From assembly GCA_963975425.1 (NCBI GenBank), contig CAXBGS010000002.1, positions 682,001-746,000 on the forward strand: a DNA stretch of 64,000 nucleotides, in the 5' to 3' direction. Positions 26,276 to 34,064 of this stretch are shown here, in pieces. Position 1 is the stretch's first letter, and each line of letters starts with the position of its first letter. The notes below the pieces were generated by a model. The model made no database searches. It had not been told where the DNA came from and worked only from the letters and a program-made list of their open reading frames with translations. This DNA comes from CAXBGS01 sp963975425 (lineage in GTDB: Bacteria; Planctomycetota; Planctomycetia; Pirellulales; Pirellulaceae). Made by a program: the position numbers and the translations under genes.

Positions 26276-27574
26276 ATGAATAAAACAAGCTCGAAATCGC
26301 GACGCAACTTTCTGCGCAGCAGCAGCGCCTTGATCGCGTTACCTTTCTTGGAATCGCTCGGCCATCGACGTTTCGCTTCGGCTGCGCAAACGCAAACGCC
26401 CGCCACACGGATGGTGTTTCTCGGGTTCGGCTGGGGCGTGACCAGAGAGACTTGGTTTCCGGACACAAACAAGACCGGCCGAGATTTCGAATTGCCCCAG
26501 GGGCTTCGGCCGCTGCGTCGGCACAAGAACGATATCACAATCCTGCAAAACCTATCCAACCAATACAGCAGCGAAGCGCACTGGGGCAGCACGTTTTATC
26601 TGACCGGTGCGAATCGGTACGGCGAACCGGGCCAGAGTTTCCACAACACGGTCTCGGCCGATCAAGTCGCCGCCGAACAGTTCGGACGGCACACACGTTT
26701 TACCTCGATCCAGTTAGGCACCGAAGATGCTGACAACTCGGGCCACGGCCCAGGACTTTCACTGGCTTGGAATCGGCAGGGCAAACCCATCGCGGGTCTT
26801 GACACTCCTGTAGCTGCCTATCACAAGCTATTTTCCGGTGACGATACGCCACTGGAACAGCAACAAGCGATGCTGAAACGCAAACGCAGCGTGCTCGACA
26901 CCGTTCGCGAAGACGCCAAGTCGGTCGACCGCGACCTCAGTGCGACCGACAGCAACAAGTTGTCTGAGTACTTGCAGTCGATTCGCGACATCGAAACGCG
27001 ACTGTCAAAAGAAGAACAGTGGCTGGACGTCCCCAAAAAGCGACCTAGCGATCCGCCAAAGGTTCCCGGCGGGGACATCGAAGGTTACGAAGAAGTCAAA
27101 GTCATGTACGACTTGATGGTCGCGGCGATGCAAGTCGACGCCACGCGCGTGCTGACGTATCGCCAACCGGTCGACACATTCATTCGCAGCCTTGGTGCCA
27201 CCATCAGTGGTCACAACATGAGCCACTACACCAGCGGCGAGCGAAAAACCGTATCGCAGCTGCGCGACGAAAAACAATCAGAACTGCTCGCCTACTTCAT
27301 CGATCGGCTAAAGGATTCCAAAGAATCCGACGGCAGCTCGTTATTTGATCACGTCTCACTTAGCTACGGCAGCAATATCCACTCGATTCATTATCTGGAC
27401 AACTGCCCAACCGTCATCACCGGTGGAGCCGCCGGAATCAACCATGGTCGCCATCTGGTGATGGAAAAAGACACGCCGCTATGCAACCTGTGGCTAAGTC
27501 TGTTGAAAGGTGTTGGTATCGAAGTCGATTCACACGGTGACAGCACGGGCACGATCGACGAATTGTTCGCATAG
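26276..27574 (+). CDS. DUF1552 protein, Tat-exported
   Basis: A 432-residue DUF1552-family protein. The Tat motif is SRRNFLRSSSALIALPFLES and the mature protein starts near ASAAQTQTPATRMVFLGFGW. Family features include HWGSTFYLTGANRY, FTSIQLGTEDADNSG and the C-terminal WLSLLKGVGIEVDSHGDSTG. DUF1552 proteins always accompany DUF1592-type haem proteins in planctomycetes and probably act with them outside the cytoplasm. The spacing of 18 nt supports one transcript. It ends 9 nt from the convergent DUF2071 gene. Confidence 0.92.
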   Translation: MNKTSSKSRRNFLRSSSALIALPFLESLGHRRFASAAQTQTPATRMVFLGFGWGVTRETWFPDTNKTGRDFELPQGLRPLRRHKNDITILQNLSNQYSSEAHWGSTFYLTGANRYGEPGQSFHNTVSADQVAAEQFGRHTRFTSIQLGTEDADNSGHGPGLSLAWNRQGKPIAGLDTPVAAYHKLFSGDDTPLEQQQAMLKRKRSVLDTVREDAKSVDRDLSATDSNKLSEYLQSIRDIETRLSKEEQWLDVPKKRPSDPPKVPGGDIEGYEEVKVMYDLMVAAMQVDATRVLTYRQPVDTFIRSLGATISGHNMSHYTSGERKTVSQLRDEKQSELLAYFIDRLKDSKESDGSSLFDHVSLSYGSNIHSIHYLDNCPTVITGGAAGINHGRHLVMEKDTPLCNLWLSLLKGVGIEVDSHGDSTGTIDELFA

Positions 27575-27583
27575 CCAACATGT

Positions 27584-28384
27584 TCAATTGATTCGCCGCG
27601 GTCGCGACACCGTGACCGCCGATCCGTCCGCAATGAATGCGGAATCAGGCGTTCGAGAAAGCGTTTCGGCGAATCCGTCGCCGTACTGCGCCATCACATC
27701 ACAATCGAACCGAAAAGATGCGGCTTGCCAAACGTTCCAAGGAACATGTTTGACTTGGTACTCAAACGTGCTTCCATCGCGTTGCTGCGAATATCCCCAG
27801 TAGTGCTCGGCGATGAATTGCTCGTGTGAGTCAGCGACCAGCGGCGAGGCTCGTCCGGATCCGCGGGCGGCGATGCTGTTCCATCTGCCCTGGTATTTCC
27901 ATTGGTACTCGACATCGATGGAACCATCGTTACCAATCGATCCATCGTTATCAATGGAACCATCGTTTGCATCGCGAACGATGGAGTGTCGCATGGGGAC
28001 GGCGTCGTATTGCTCGTTGTATCCTCGCCGGGCTACCGCGGCGATCGCCCATCGCGGGACCAGCTCGCTGACGAACGCAACCCCGCGTTTGATCGTCGGC
28101 GCCGAATCGGATCGAATCGGTGGCTCCTCCAGACGCCGAACATAAAACCTCAGATTCAGTTCTTCGAAATTACGATGAAAGGGGATCGGCATCCCCAGTA
28201 CACAGGTGTCCAGGAACATAAACCCGACGATGCTGACGTAGGTCTTGTCGTCATGGAAATCGATCTCGGTTCCCAGCGGCACCAAGGGGGCGACCAATTC
28301 GGGATCAATTTGCCAATTCAGCATCACCAGTGATCGCCACTGAGCTGACAAGAAAACGTGGTCAGTCGGCAAACGTGGATTCAA
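27584..28384 (-). CDS. DUF2071 (YqjF-like) protein
   Basis: A 266-residue DUF2071 protein with the family opening FLSAQWRSLVMLNWQIDPEL, the mid-domain NFEELNLRFYVRR and late VKHVPWNVWQAASF. No signal peptide is seen, so it is probably cytoplasmic; the family function is unknown. An in-frame insertion of three six-residue units (NDGSID, NDGSIG, NDGSID; residues 140-157) breaks the domain, encoded by an 18-bp repeat. The start is a TTG at 28384, required because the conserved first strand precedes the first ATG (28324). It is convergent with the DUF1552 gene, with only 9 nt between the stops. Confidence 0.8.
   Translation of the reverse strand: MNPRLPTDHVFLSAQWRSLVMLNWQIDPELVAPLVPLGTEIDFHDDKTYVSIVGFMFLDTCVLGMPIPFHRNFEELNLRFYVRRLEEPPIRSDSAPTIKRGVAFVSELVPRWAIAAVARRGYNEQYDAVPMRHSIVRDANDGSIDNDGSIGNDGSIDVEYQWKYQGRWNSIAARGSGRASPLVADSHEQFIAEHYWGYSQQRDGSTFEYQVKHVPWNVWQAASFRFDCDVMAQYGDGFAETLSRTPDSAFIADGSAVTVSRPRRIN
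27914..27967 (-). repeat. 18-bp tandem repeat inside DUF2071 gene
   Basis: Three 18-bp units encode NDGSID, NDGSIG and NDGSID in the minus frame. On the plus strand they read as reiterated CCATCGTT and ATCGAT blocks. The segment is absent from the expected DUF2071 fold, so it looks like a recent in-frame slippage expansion, probably in a surface loop. Confidence 0.85.
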
Positions 28385-28665
28385 CGCGACACCGCCTTCG
28401 AATGATCTCAGAAAGTCGAAATTCTTTCGGATGGAAACTTTTACCTATTTCCTCTGCACCGCCAAATCTAAACCGAATTGAACACACTCGGAGGTCGGTG
28501 ATAGCAAGATAGCGTCACAAAAGCCAAGATTGGATCTGACGATTTTCGGATTGTCCGCTAAACTGCGCCAACAATGGATGGCTGACTAGCGGCGTCAGTT
28601 GCGCATTTCTATTTTTTCGCCGCGTCTTCTCAAGCGTCTCCTGACGCTGCCAATGGAAGGTAAAG

Positions 28666-29637
28666 ATGATACCTATTCGGAACGGGGCCGATTACCGTTC
28701 GATCTTGTGGGTCTTGATTGCGATCGGCTTGGTGGCCGCACAATATAGCGACCCAACCCTTGTCAAATACCTATCGCCGATCAGCTGTTACGTCTGCATT
28801 GCCTGTGGCACGATTGCCCACAATCACAACCACCGCGCAACTTTTAGCAATCAACGGTGGAATAACGTCTTCGGTCATATCCTGACGATTTTTTACGGAT
28901 ACCCAACGTTAATGTGGGTTCCCACGCACAACCTGAATCACCACAAGTTCGTCAATCGTCCTGGCGACGCCACGGCGACGTGGCGTTACACGAACAAGCA
29001 TACCCTGTGGGTCGCGCTCACCTATCCACTTGTTTCGGGTTACTTTCAAAGCTTTCCGATCAAGGAATATATCGCGCGCGTTAAAGAGCGAAAGCCGCGT
29101 CTGTACGCGCGAATCCGGTTTCAATATGCGTTTTGGATCGGTACGTATTTGGCAATGGCCGCGTTTGCCGGCTATCTGTATCACAGCCAGCAAACCGGTC
29201 TCGGCCTGTACGTTTGGTTCTTTTCCTTGATCCTGCCTGCGATCTGCAGCAGCACGGTGATTATGTTTTTCAACTTTATCCAACACGTGCATACCGATGC
29301 TTGGTCCGAGAGCGATCATTCACGAAACTTTACCGGCAAGTGGTTTAATTTCCTGTTCTTCAATAACGGCTACCACACGGCCCACCACGATGACCCGGCA
29401 CTGCACTGGAGCGACTTGCCGCAAGCTCACGCGGCCATTGAGTCATCGATCGCGCCAAGTCTGAACGAGCCCAATCTGGCTTGGTTCTTGATTCGTCAAT
29501 ATGTGATTTCGCGATTCAAACCCAGTGTCGGAACCTCGCAAATCGGCGACTTGCCGAGCAAGGAAACATCCGAGTCAGTCGTTCCGGCCCCGAAAATGCG
29601 GTCGAACGTGGAAATCGCCGAACCCGCCTCGAGATAA
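28666..29637 (+). CDS. Membrane fatty-acid desaturase
   Basis: A 323-residue integral membrane desaturase/hydroxylase. Histidine boxes are HNHNH (52-56), HNLNHH (88-93), QHVH (206-209) and HTAHH (237-241), the set that binds the di-iron centre; four hydrophobic blocks separate them. It would introduce a double bond or hydroxyl into an acyl chain. A GGAAGG lies a few nt upstream of the ATG. The last residues EIAEPASR are followed by TAA inside a 24-bp tandem duplication, so the C terminus may have been shortened by a GAA to TAA change. The cytoplasmic tail after about residue 265 is variable and serine/proline rich. Confidence 0.9.
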   Translation: MIPIRNGADYRSILWVLIAIGLVAAQYSDPTLVKYLSPISCYVCIACGTIAHNHNHRATFSNQRWNNVFGHILTIFYGYPTLMWVPTHNLNHHKFVNRPGDATATWRYTNKHTLWVALTYPLVSGYFQSFPIKEYIARVKERKPRLYARIRFQYAFWIGTYLAMAAFAGYLYHSQQTGLGLYVWFFSLILPAICSSTVIMFFNFIQHVHTDAWSESDHSRNFTGKWFNFLFFNNGYHTAHHDDPALHWSDLPQAHAAIESSIAPSLNEPNLAWFLIRQYVISRFKPSVGTSQIGDLPSKETSESVVPAPKMRSNVEIAEPASR

Positions 29638-29659
29638 ATCGCCGAACCGGCTTCGAGAG
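29611..29659 (+). repeat. 24-bp tandem duplication at desaturase stop
   Basis: GAAATCGCCGAACCCGCCTC, starting at 29611, and TAAATCGCCGAACCGGCTTC, starting at 29635, are successive copies of a 24-bp unit, both continuing GAGA. The first codon of the second copy is TAA in place of GAA and is the stop of the desaturase. The copies are in the same frame. Confidence 0.85.
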
Positions 29660-29682
29660 AATCGGTGGGTCGACCGATTCTC
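29657..29682 (+). terminator. Hairpin downstream of desaturase
   Basis: GAGAATCGGT (29657-29666) and ACCGATTCTC (29673-29682) form a perfect 10-bp stem with a 6-nt loop, starting 20 nt after the desaturase stop. No T-run follows on the plus strand, so termination would be weak or rho-assisted; it could instead be an mRNA-end stabilising hairpin. Confidence 0.55.
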
Positions 29683-29810
29683 GGGCGAGTGTTCCGGTGT
29701 GCCGCATCCGAGTCGGATCGTGGATGCAACCCGGGACCATTTCTAACGCGTTGCTTTTGGACGCTGCTTTTTACACACTGAATTCACTCGCTGAATTTAC
29801 TCGCTGGGCA

Positions 29811-31190
29811 TCAAGCGAAAATTTCATCAGCGACGCGGCCATAGACGTCGGTCAGCCGGAAGTCTCGACCGGCGTAGCGGTAAGTCAGCTTGGTATGATC
29901 GATGCCCAGCAAGTGCAGCACGGTCGCGTGTAAGTCGTGCACATGCATTTTGCCTTCGGTCGCTGCGATACCGAACTCGTCCGTCGAACCGTAGTTCATC
30001 CCACCTTTGACGCCGCCGCCGGCCATCCAAACGGTGTAACCGGTCGCGTTGTGATCGCGACCGTCGTCGCGGCGAACCGCCGGTGTGCGCCCGAATTCGC
30101 CGCTCCAGATGACCAAAGTGTCTTTCAGCATGTCGCGTTCTTTCAGGTCACTCATCAACGCCGCGATCGGCTGATCCGTCGCTTGACAATTCGACGTCAA
30201 ACGCGCGTGCAAACCGCTGTGCTGATCCCAGTTTTCATGGGTAAGCTCGATGTACCTGACGCCGGCTTCGGCAAATCGTCGAGCCATCAAACACTGACGC
30301 CCGAACTCGTCGGTCCCCTTACCACCAATACCGTATTTCTTCAGTGTGGCTTCCGACTCTTTGGTCAGGTTCATGACATCCGGAACGGCACTTTGCATTC
30401 GATAGCCAAGCTCGTAGGACTCGATCACGCCTTCCAGTTCAGTGTTGGTCGGATTGCGTCGAGCCGCATTACGGTTCATCGATTGCAGCAGATCGATTTG
30501 TTTCCGCTGCAAATCACTGGCCAGTTGCAGGTTCTTGATATTGTCAACGCTGGCGTTGGCCATGTTGCCGCTACGACCGATTGCCGTGCCCTGGTAAACG
30601 GCGGGCAGGAACGCGCTGCCATAGTTCTGAGCCCCGCCGAGCCGCGTGGGCGGCTTGATCGTGATGAAACCCGGCAAATCCTGGTTTTCAGTTCCCAGTC
30701 CGTACAACACCCAAGCGCCCACCGACGGACGAACAAATTGAAAGTTGCCGGTGTGCAGTTGCACCAGCGCCTGTGGGTGGTTGGGAATATCCGTGTGCGA
30801 TCCGTTCAATACGCACAGGTCATCGGCATGCTTGGAAAGATGCGGAAAGAGTTCCGAGATACGAATACCGCTGTCACCGTGCCGATTGAACTTCCACGGC
30901 GACTTCTTCAACCGGCGGCCATTCTGTCCGTTCAGCCCGACGCCGACGGAACCTGGTTCTTTACCATCATGCTTGGCCAGTTGTGGCTTGTAATCGAACG
31001 TATCGACGTGCGACGGGCCACCGCGCATGCAGAGAAAGATGACGCGTTTCGCCTTCGCTGGAAAATGCGAATCCTTGGGCGCCAACGGCCCCGATTGCTC
31101 ACTGATCGCCGCCTGAGTGGCAAGCCCAGAAAACGCAAGGTAACCAAACCCGCAACCGGTCGTTTGCAATGCGGTTCTTCGTGAAAACAT
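29811..31190 (-). CDS. DUF1501 protein, Tat-exported (second copy)
   Basis: A 459-residue DUF1501 protein. The N terminus MFSRRTALQTTGCGFGYLAF has a twin-arginine motif, and the mature region opens AKRVIFLCMRGGPSHVDTFD. Later motifs are TLVIWSGEFGRTPAVRRDDG, RDHNATGYTVWMAGGG and HDLHATVLHLLGIDHTKLTY. It has the same architecture as the copy at 9567-10979 but is clearly divergent from it. It is paired with the DUF1549 gene on the same strand, 103 nt upstream, so it is probably part of one operon. The reaction is unknown; the fold is phosphatase/sulfatase-like by family knowledge. Confidence 0.92.
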   Translation of the reverse strand: MFSRRTALQTTGCGFGYLAFSGLATQAAISEQSGPLAPKDSHFPAKAKRVIFLCMRGGPSHVDTFDYKPQLAKHDGKEPGSVGVGLNGQNGRRLKKSPWKFNRHGDSGIRISELFPHLSKHADDLCVLNGSHTDIPNHPQALVQLHTGNFQFVRPSVGAWVLYGLGTENQDLPGFITIKPPTRLGGAQNYGSAFLPAVYQGTAIGRSGNMANASVDNIKNLQLASDLQRKQIDLLQSMNRNAARRNPTNTELEGVIESYELGYRMQSAVPDVMNLTKESEATLKKYGIGGKGTDEFGRQCLMARRFAEAGVRYIELTHENWDQHSGLHARLTSNCQATDQPIAALMSDLKERDMLKDTLVIWSGEFGRTPAVRRDDGRDHNATGYTVWMAGGGVKGGMNYGSTDEFGIAATEGKMHVHDLHATVLHLLGIDHTKLTYRYAGRDFRLTDVYGRVADEIFA

Positions 31191-31293
31191 GGGCGTGTCT
31201 CTTGGGTGTTGGTAGGGTCAGCGACGGTGCCGGCAAAGTTGAATCGCCGGCACGGACGATGGCCTCATGGGTGAGTTACTATCGCCTGAACGG

Positions 31294-33789
31294 TTAGTTG
31301 ATGTATCGAAATTCGCTGGACGCGAACAACGTTTGACAGAAACTGGACCAAGCCTGCAGCTGGCTTTCACTTTCGCTCTTTTTGGTTTTCTGTGCTTCTA
31401 AAATTGATTGCATTTCGTCGATGTATCGAATCGCTTGCTTGATTTCGTTGTGCGTCGGCTTGCGGCCAACTGACAATCGATAGGCAAGCCGCACACGGGC
31501 GTGATCGTCTATCGACGCTTCGTCCAATAACCGTTGTGCAAACGTCGCGGCGGTCTGCATGACGAACTCGTCGTTCATCATGTACAGAGCTTGCGTGGGT
31601 ACAGTTGTCACGTCACGAACGCCCCCGATGATGCTTGGTTCGGGAAAGTCAAAGATGCGAAGTATCGCTGGCAGTTCTCCCCGCACGATCGGCAAATAGA
31701 CACTCCGCTTCACGCCTGATTCGTGCAATTGTTCGGCTTTCAGCGTTTGGCCCACCAGCCCTTCGCCCACTTTGGCGACGATTGACGCCTGCCCAGGCGA
31801 CAGGTCGATGTTGCCCGCCGATGCCAACATCGCATCACGTATCGCTTCGGCTTCCAGTCGTCGTTGATTTGCCCGCCAAAGCCATTCGTTGTCGGGGTCC
31901 GCCGCATTGCCGGCGACGCTGGATTCGGTCGACAAACGATACACCCGACTGGTCATGATTCGGCGTATCAACTGCTTGATCGATCCACCGTCCGCCATGA
32001 ACTCGCTGGCCAAATGGTCCAGCAGGTCAGGGTGCGTTGGGCGATCGCCGTTGGCGCCAAAGTTATTGACGGTGGCCACGATGCCACGCCCAAATAAGTG
32101 TTGCCACACGCGATTAACCGCGACGCGAGCTGTCAGCGGGTTGTCGAAACCGACAATCCAATTTGCCAATTCCAACCTGCCGCTGCCGTCATCCGGGATC
32201 GCGGGTGGTTCACCCAGGGTTACGATCGTCAGAAATCCCCGAGGGATCGTACCGCCGTATTCGTCTGGCTCGCCGCGGATGCGCAATTTCTCGTCTTCCG
32301 CATCACTCGCATCGATCATGGCCATGACCAAAGTCGTGTCGTCGCCAATTTTCTGCTCGGGTGCGGACACCTGTTTGATGCGATTGGTCCATTTGCGAAT
32401 CTCTTCGTTTGTTTCGCGGATTTTTCGACTTGCGACTTGCTTCGCCTTTTCGTTTTTCGCACGCTCGAGCTGTTTTTCATACGCCGCTAGCTTTTTATTT
32501 TCACTCTTTAGCTTCGATTCATAAGTCTTTTTCAGCTTTGCGTTGTTCGACGCCCCACTGGCTGCAACTGGCCGGGCCTTGTCGCCCGAGATCGCCAATA
32601 CTCGGCCCGGGTTTCGGTTACCATTCGTTTTGCCGACCCCGTAAAGCGTTTCACTGCTGGTAAAAATTCCGGCCAGCGAGTAGTACTCCGACTGTGGAAT
32701 CGGGTCGAATTTGTGGTCGTGACATCGGGCGCAACTTGCCGTCAAACCGAGGAAGGCTCGGCTAACCACATCGATTTGTTCGTCGGCGACATCTAAAGCG
32801 AATTTCTCTTTGTCGGTTTCGTTTAGCGATTTGGGGCCGATCGCCAACAGCCCGGTTGCGACAAAGTTTGCATGGCGTTCATCCAAGCTGTCGTATTCCA
32901 ACAAGTCGCCGGCAATTTGTTCTCGCACGAAATCATCGTACGGCTTGTCTTGATTGAACGCGTCGATCACCCAATCACGATAGCGCCACGCATGGGGAAA
33001 GGTGCCGTTACGCTCCATTCCGGTCGATTCGGCGAATCGAACAACATCCATCCAGTGGCGTCCCCAACGTTCACCGAAATGCCGGCTGGAAAGCAGTTCG
33101 TCGACCAGCATCGCGATCGCCGAGTCCGCGTCGTTGGCGTAATCGACCAGGAACTGATCGACTTGCCCTGGCGTCGGCGGCAATCCGATCAAGTCAAAGT
33201 AAATCCGCCGGACCAAATCTGTTCCCTCGGCATCGGCGACAGGCTGAATACCTTTGGATTCAAGTTTCGCGGCGATAAACGCATCGATGTCCGACCGCAG
33301 CCATCGCGAATTTTTGACGATCGGCACTTCCGGGGCATCGACCTTGCGGAATGACCAAAACTCGCGGGCACGCTCGAAATCGATTTCCGATCGAATCGGC
33401 GCGCTCTTTCCGTCTCGCGGGTCGGGAGCGCCCATTTTGACCCAGCGTTCGAAATCGCGAATGACGCGCGCTGGCAGTTGTCCGTCAGGCGGCATTTCGA
33501 ACGATTCGTATTTGATCGCATCCAGAATCAGACTTTCGTCCATGTCGCCAGGCACGACCGCGTGCCCGCTTTCGCCGCCGCGGCGGATACCTTCGCGTGT
33601 GTCCAAGACCAATCCGCCCTTGGATTCTTTGGCTTCCGCCGAGTGGCACTCATAGCAACTGGCGACCAGAACCGGACGAATCTTTGATTCAAAGAACGCT
33701 ATCTGGGCGTCATCTTTGCCCGCGGCGGCAGCGGGGCCGCAGAAGATGACCGACATTAATAAAGGCAGGCCAAACGCAAATCGGAACAT
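31294..33789 (-). CDS. PSCyt1/DUF1549/DUF1553 haem-binding protein (second copy)
   Basis: An 831-residue exported protein. The signal peptide is MFRFAFGLPLLMSVIFCGPA. The haem motif is C45-Y-E-C-H49 in PSCyt1, followed by DUF1549 (FDLIGLPPTPGQVDQF, HFGERWGRHWMDVVRFAEST, and a second CARCHDHKFDPIP). A lysine/glutamate-rich coiled-coil of about 60 residues lies between the two conserved halves. DUF1553 follows with RVAVNRVWQHLFGRGI, NNFGANGDRPTHPD and a C-terminal CQTLFASSEFRYIN. ATG at 33789 is chosen at the signal peptide; a start at 33903 adds only an unconserved leader. It heads the pair with the downstream DUF1501 gene and is divergent from the 1587-residue protein. Confidence 0.92.
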   Translation of the reverse strand: MFRFAFGLPLLMSVIFCGPAAAAGKDDAQIAFFESKIRPVLVASCYECHSAEAKESKGGLVLDTREGIRRGGESGHAVVPGDMDESLILDAIKYESFEMPPDGQLPARVIRDFERWVKMGAPDPRDGKSAPIRSEIDFERAREFWSFRKVDAPEVPIVKNSRWLRSDIDAFIAAKLESKGIQPVADAEGTDLVRRIYFDLIGLPPTPGQVDQFLVDYANDADSAIAMLVDELLSSRHFGERWGRHWMDVVRFAESTGMERNGTFPHAWRYRDWVIDAFNQDKPYDDFVREQIAGDLLEYDSLDERHANFVATGLLAIGPKSLNETDKEKFALDVADEQIDVVSRAFLGLTASCARCHDHKFDPIPQSEYYSLAGIFTSSETLYGVGKTNGNRNPGRVLAISGDKARPVAASGASNNAKLKKTYESKLKSENKKLAAYEKQLERAKNEKAKQVASRKIRETNEEIRKWTNRIKQVSAPEQKIGDDTTLVMAMIDASDAEDEKLRIRGEPDEYGGTIPRGFLTIVTLGEPPAIPDDGSGRLELANWIVGFDNPLTARVAVNRVWQHLFGRGIVATVNNFGANGDRPTHPDLLDHLASEFMADGGSIKQLIRRIMTSRVYRLSTESSVAGNAADPDNEWLWRANQRRLEAEAIRDAMLASAGNIDLSPGQASIVAKVGEGLVGQTLKAEQLHESGVKRSVYLPIVRGELPAILRIFDFPEPSIIGGVRDVTTVPTQALYMMNDEFVMQTAATFAQRLLDEASIDDHARVRLAYRLSVGRKPTHNEIKQAIRYIDEMQSILEAQKTKKSESESQLQAWSSFCQTLFASSEFRYIN

Positions 33790-34064
33790 ACTCGATTCCT
33801 TGAAGGCGGGACGCGATAGTCGCGGTGGCAGGGGAATCTTCTTGGTTGGATTGTCAATTATAGCGGTTCTTGCCAAGGGAATACCAGTTCTCATTACGTT
33901 CACGCCGGGGGAAAAAACGGCATACTTGGTGTAGAATTGATCGGCCTGCCGTCATGGATGGCCGGTGGAGCCCCGCCGGCTTCTGTGCCGCAGCCAATCA
34001 ACCCGCCTCCCAATCAGCTTTCGAGCGGTATCGCCGTCTCTCGCACTTAACCCTTTAGACATTT

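Noticed and set aside
29937..31184. 415-codon plus-strand frame over the DUF1501 gene
   Set aside because: The minus frame has Tat and DUF1501 motifs; this long open frame is a codon-bias shadow with no recognisable domain.
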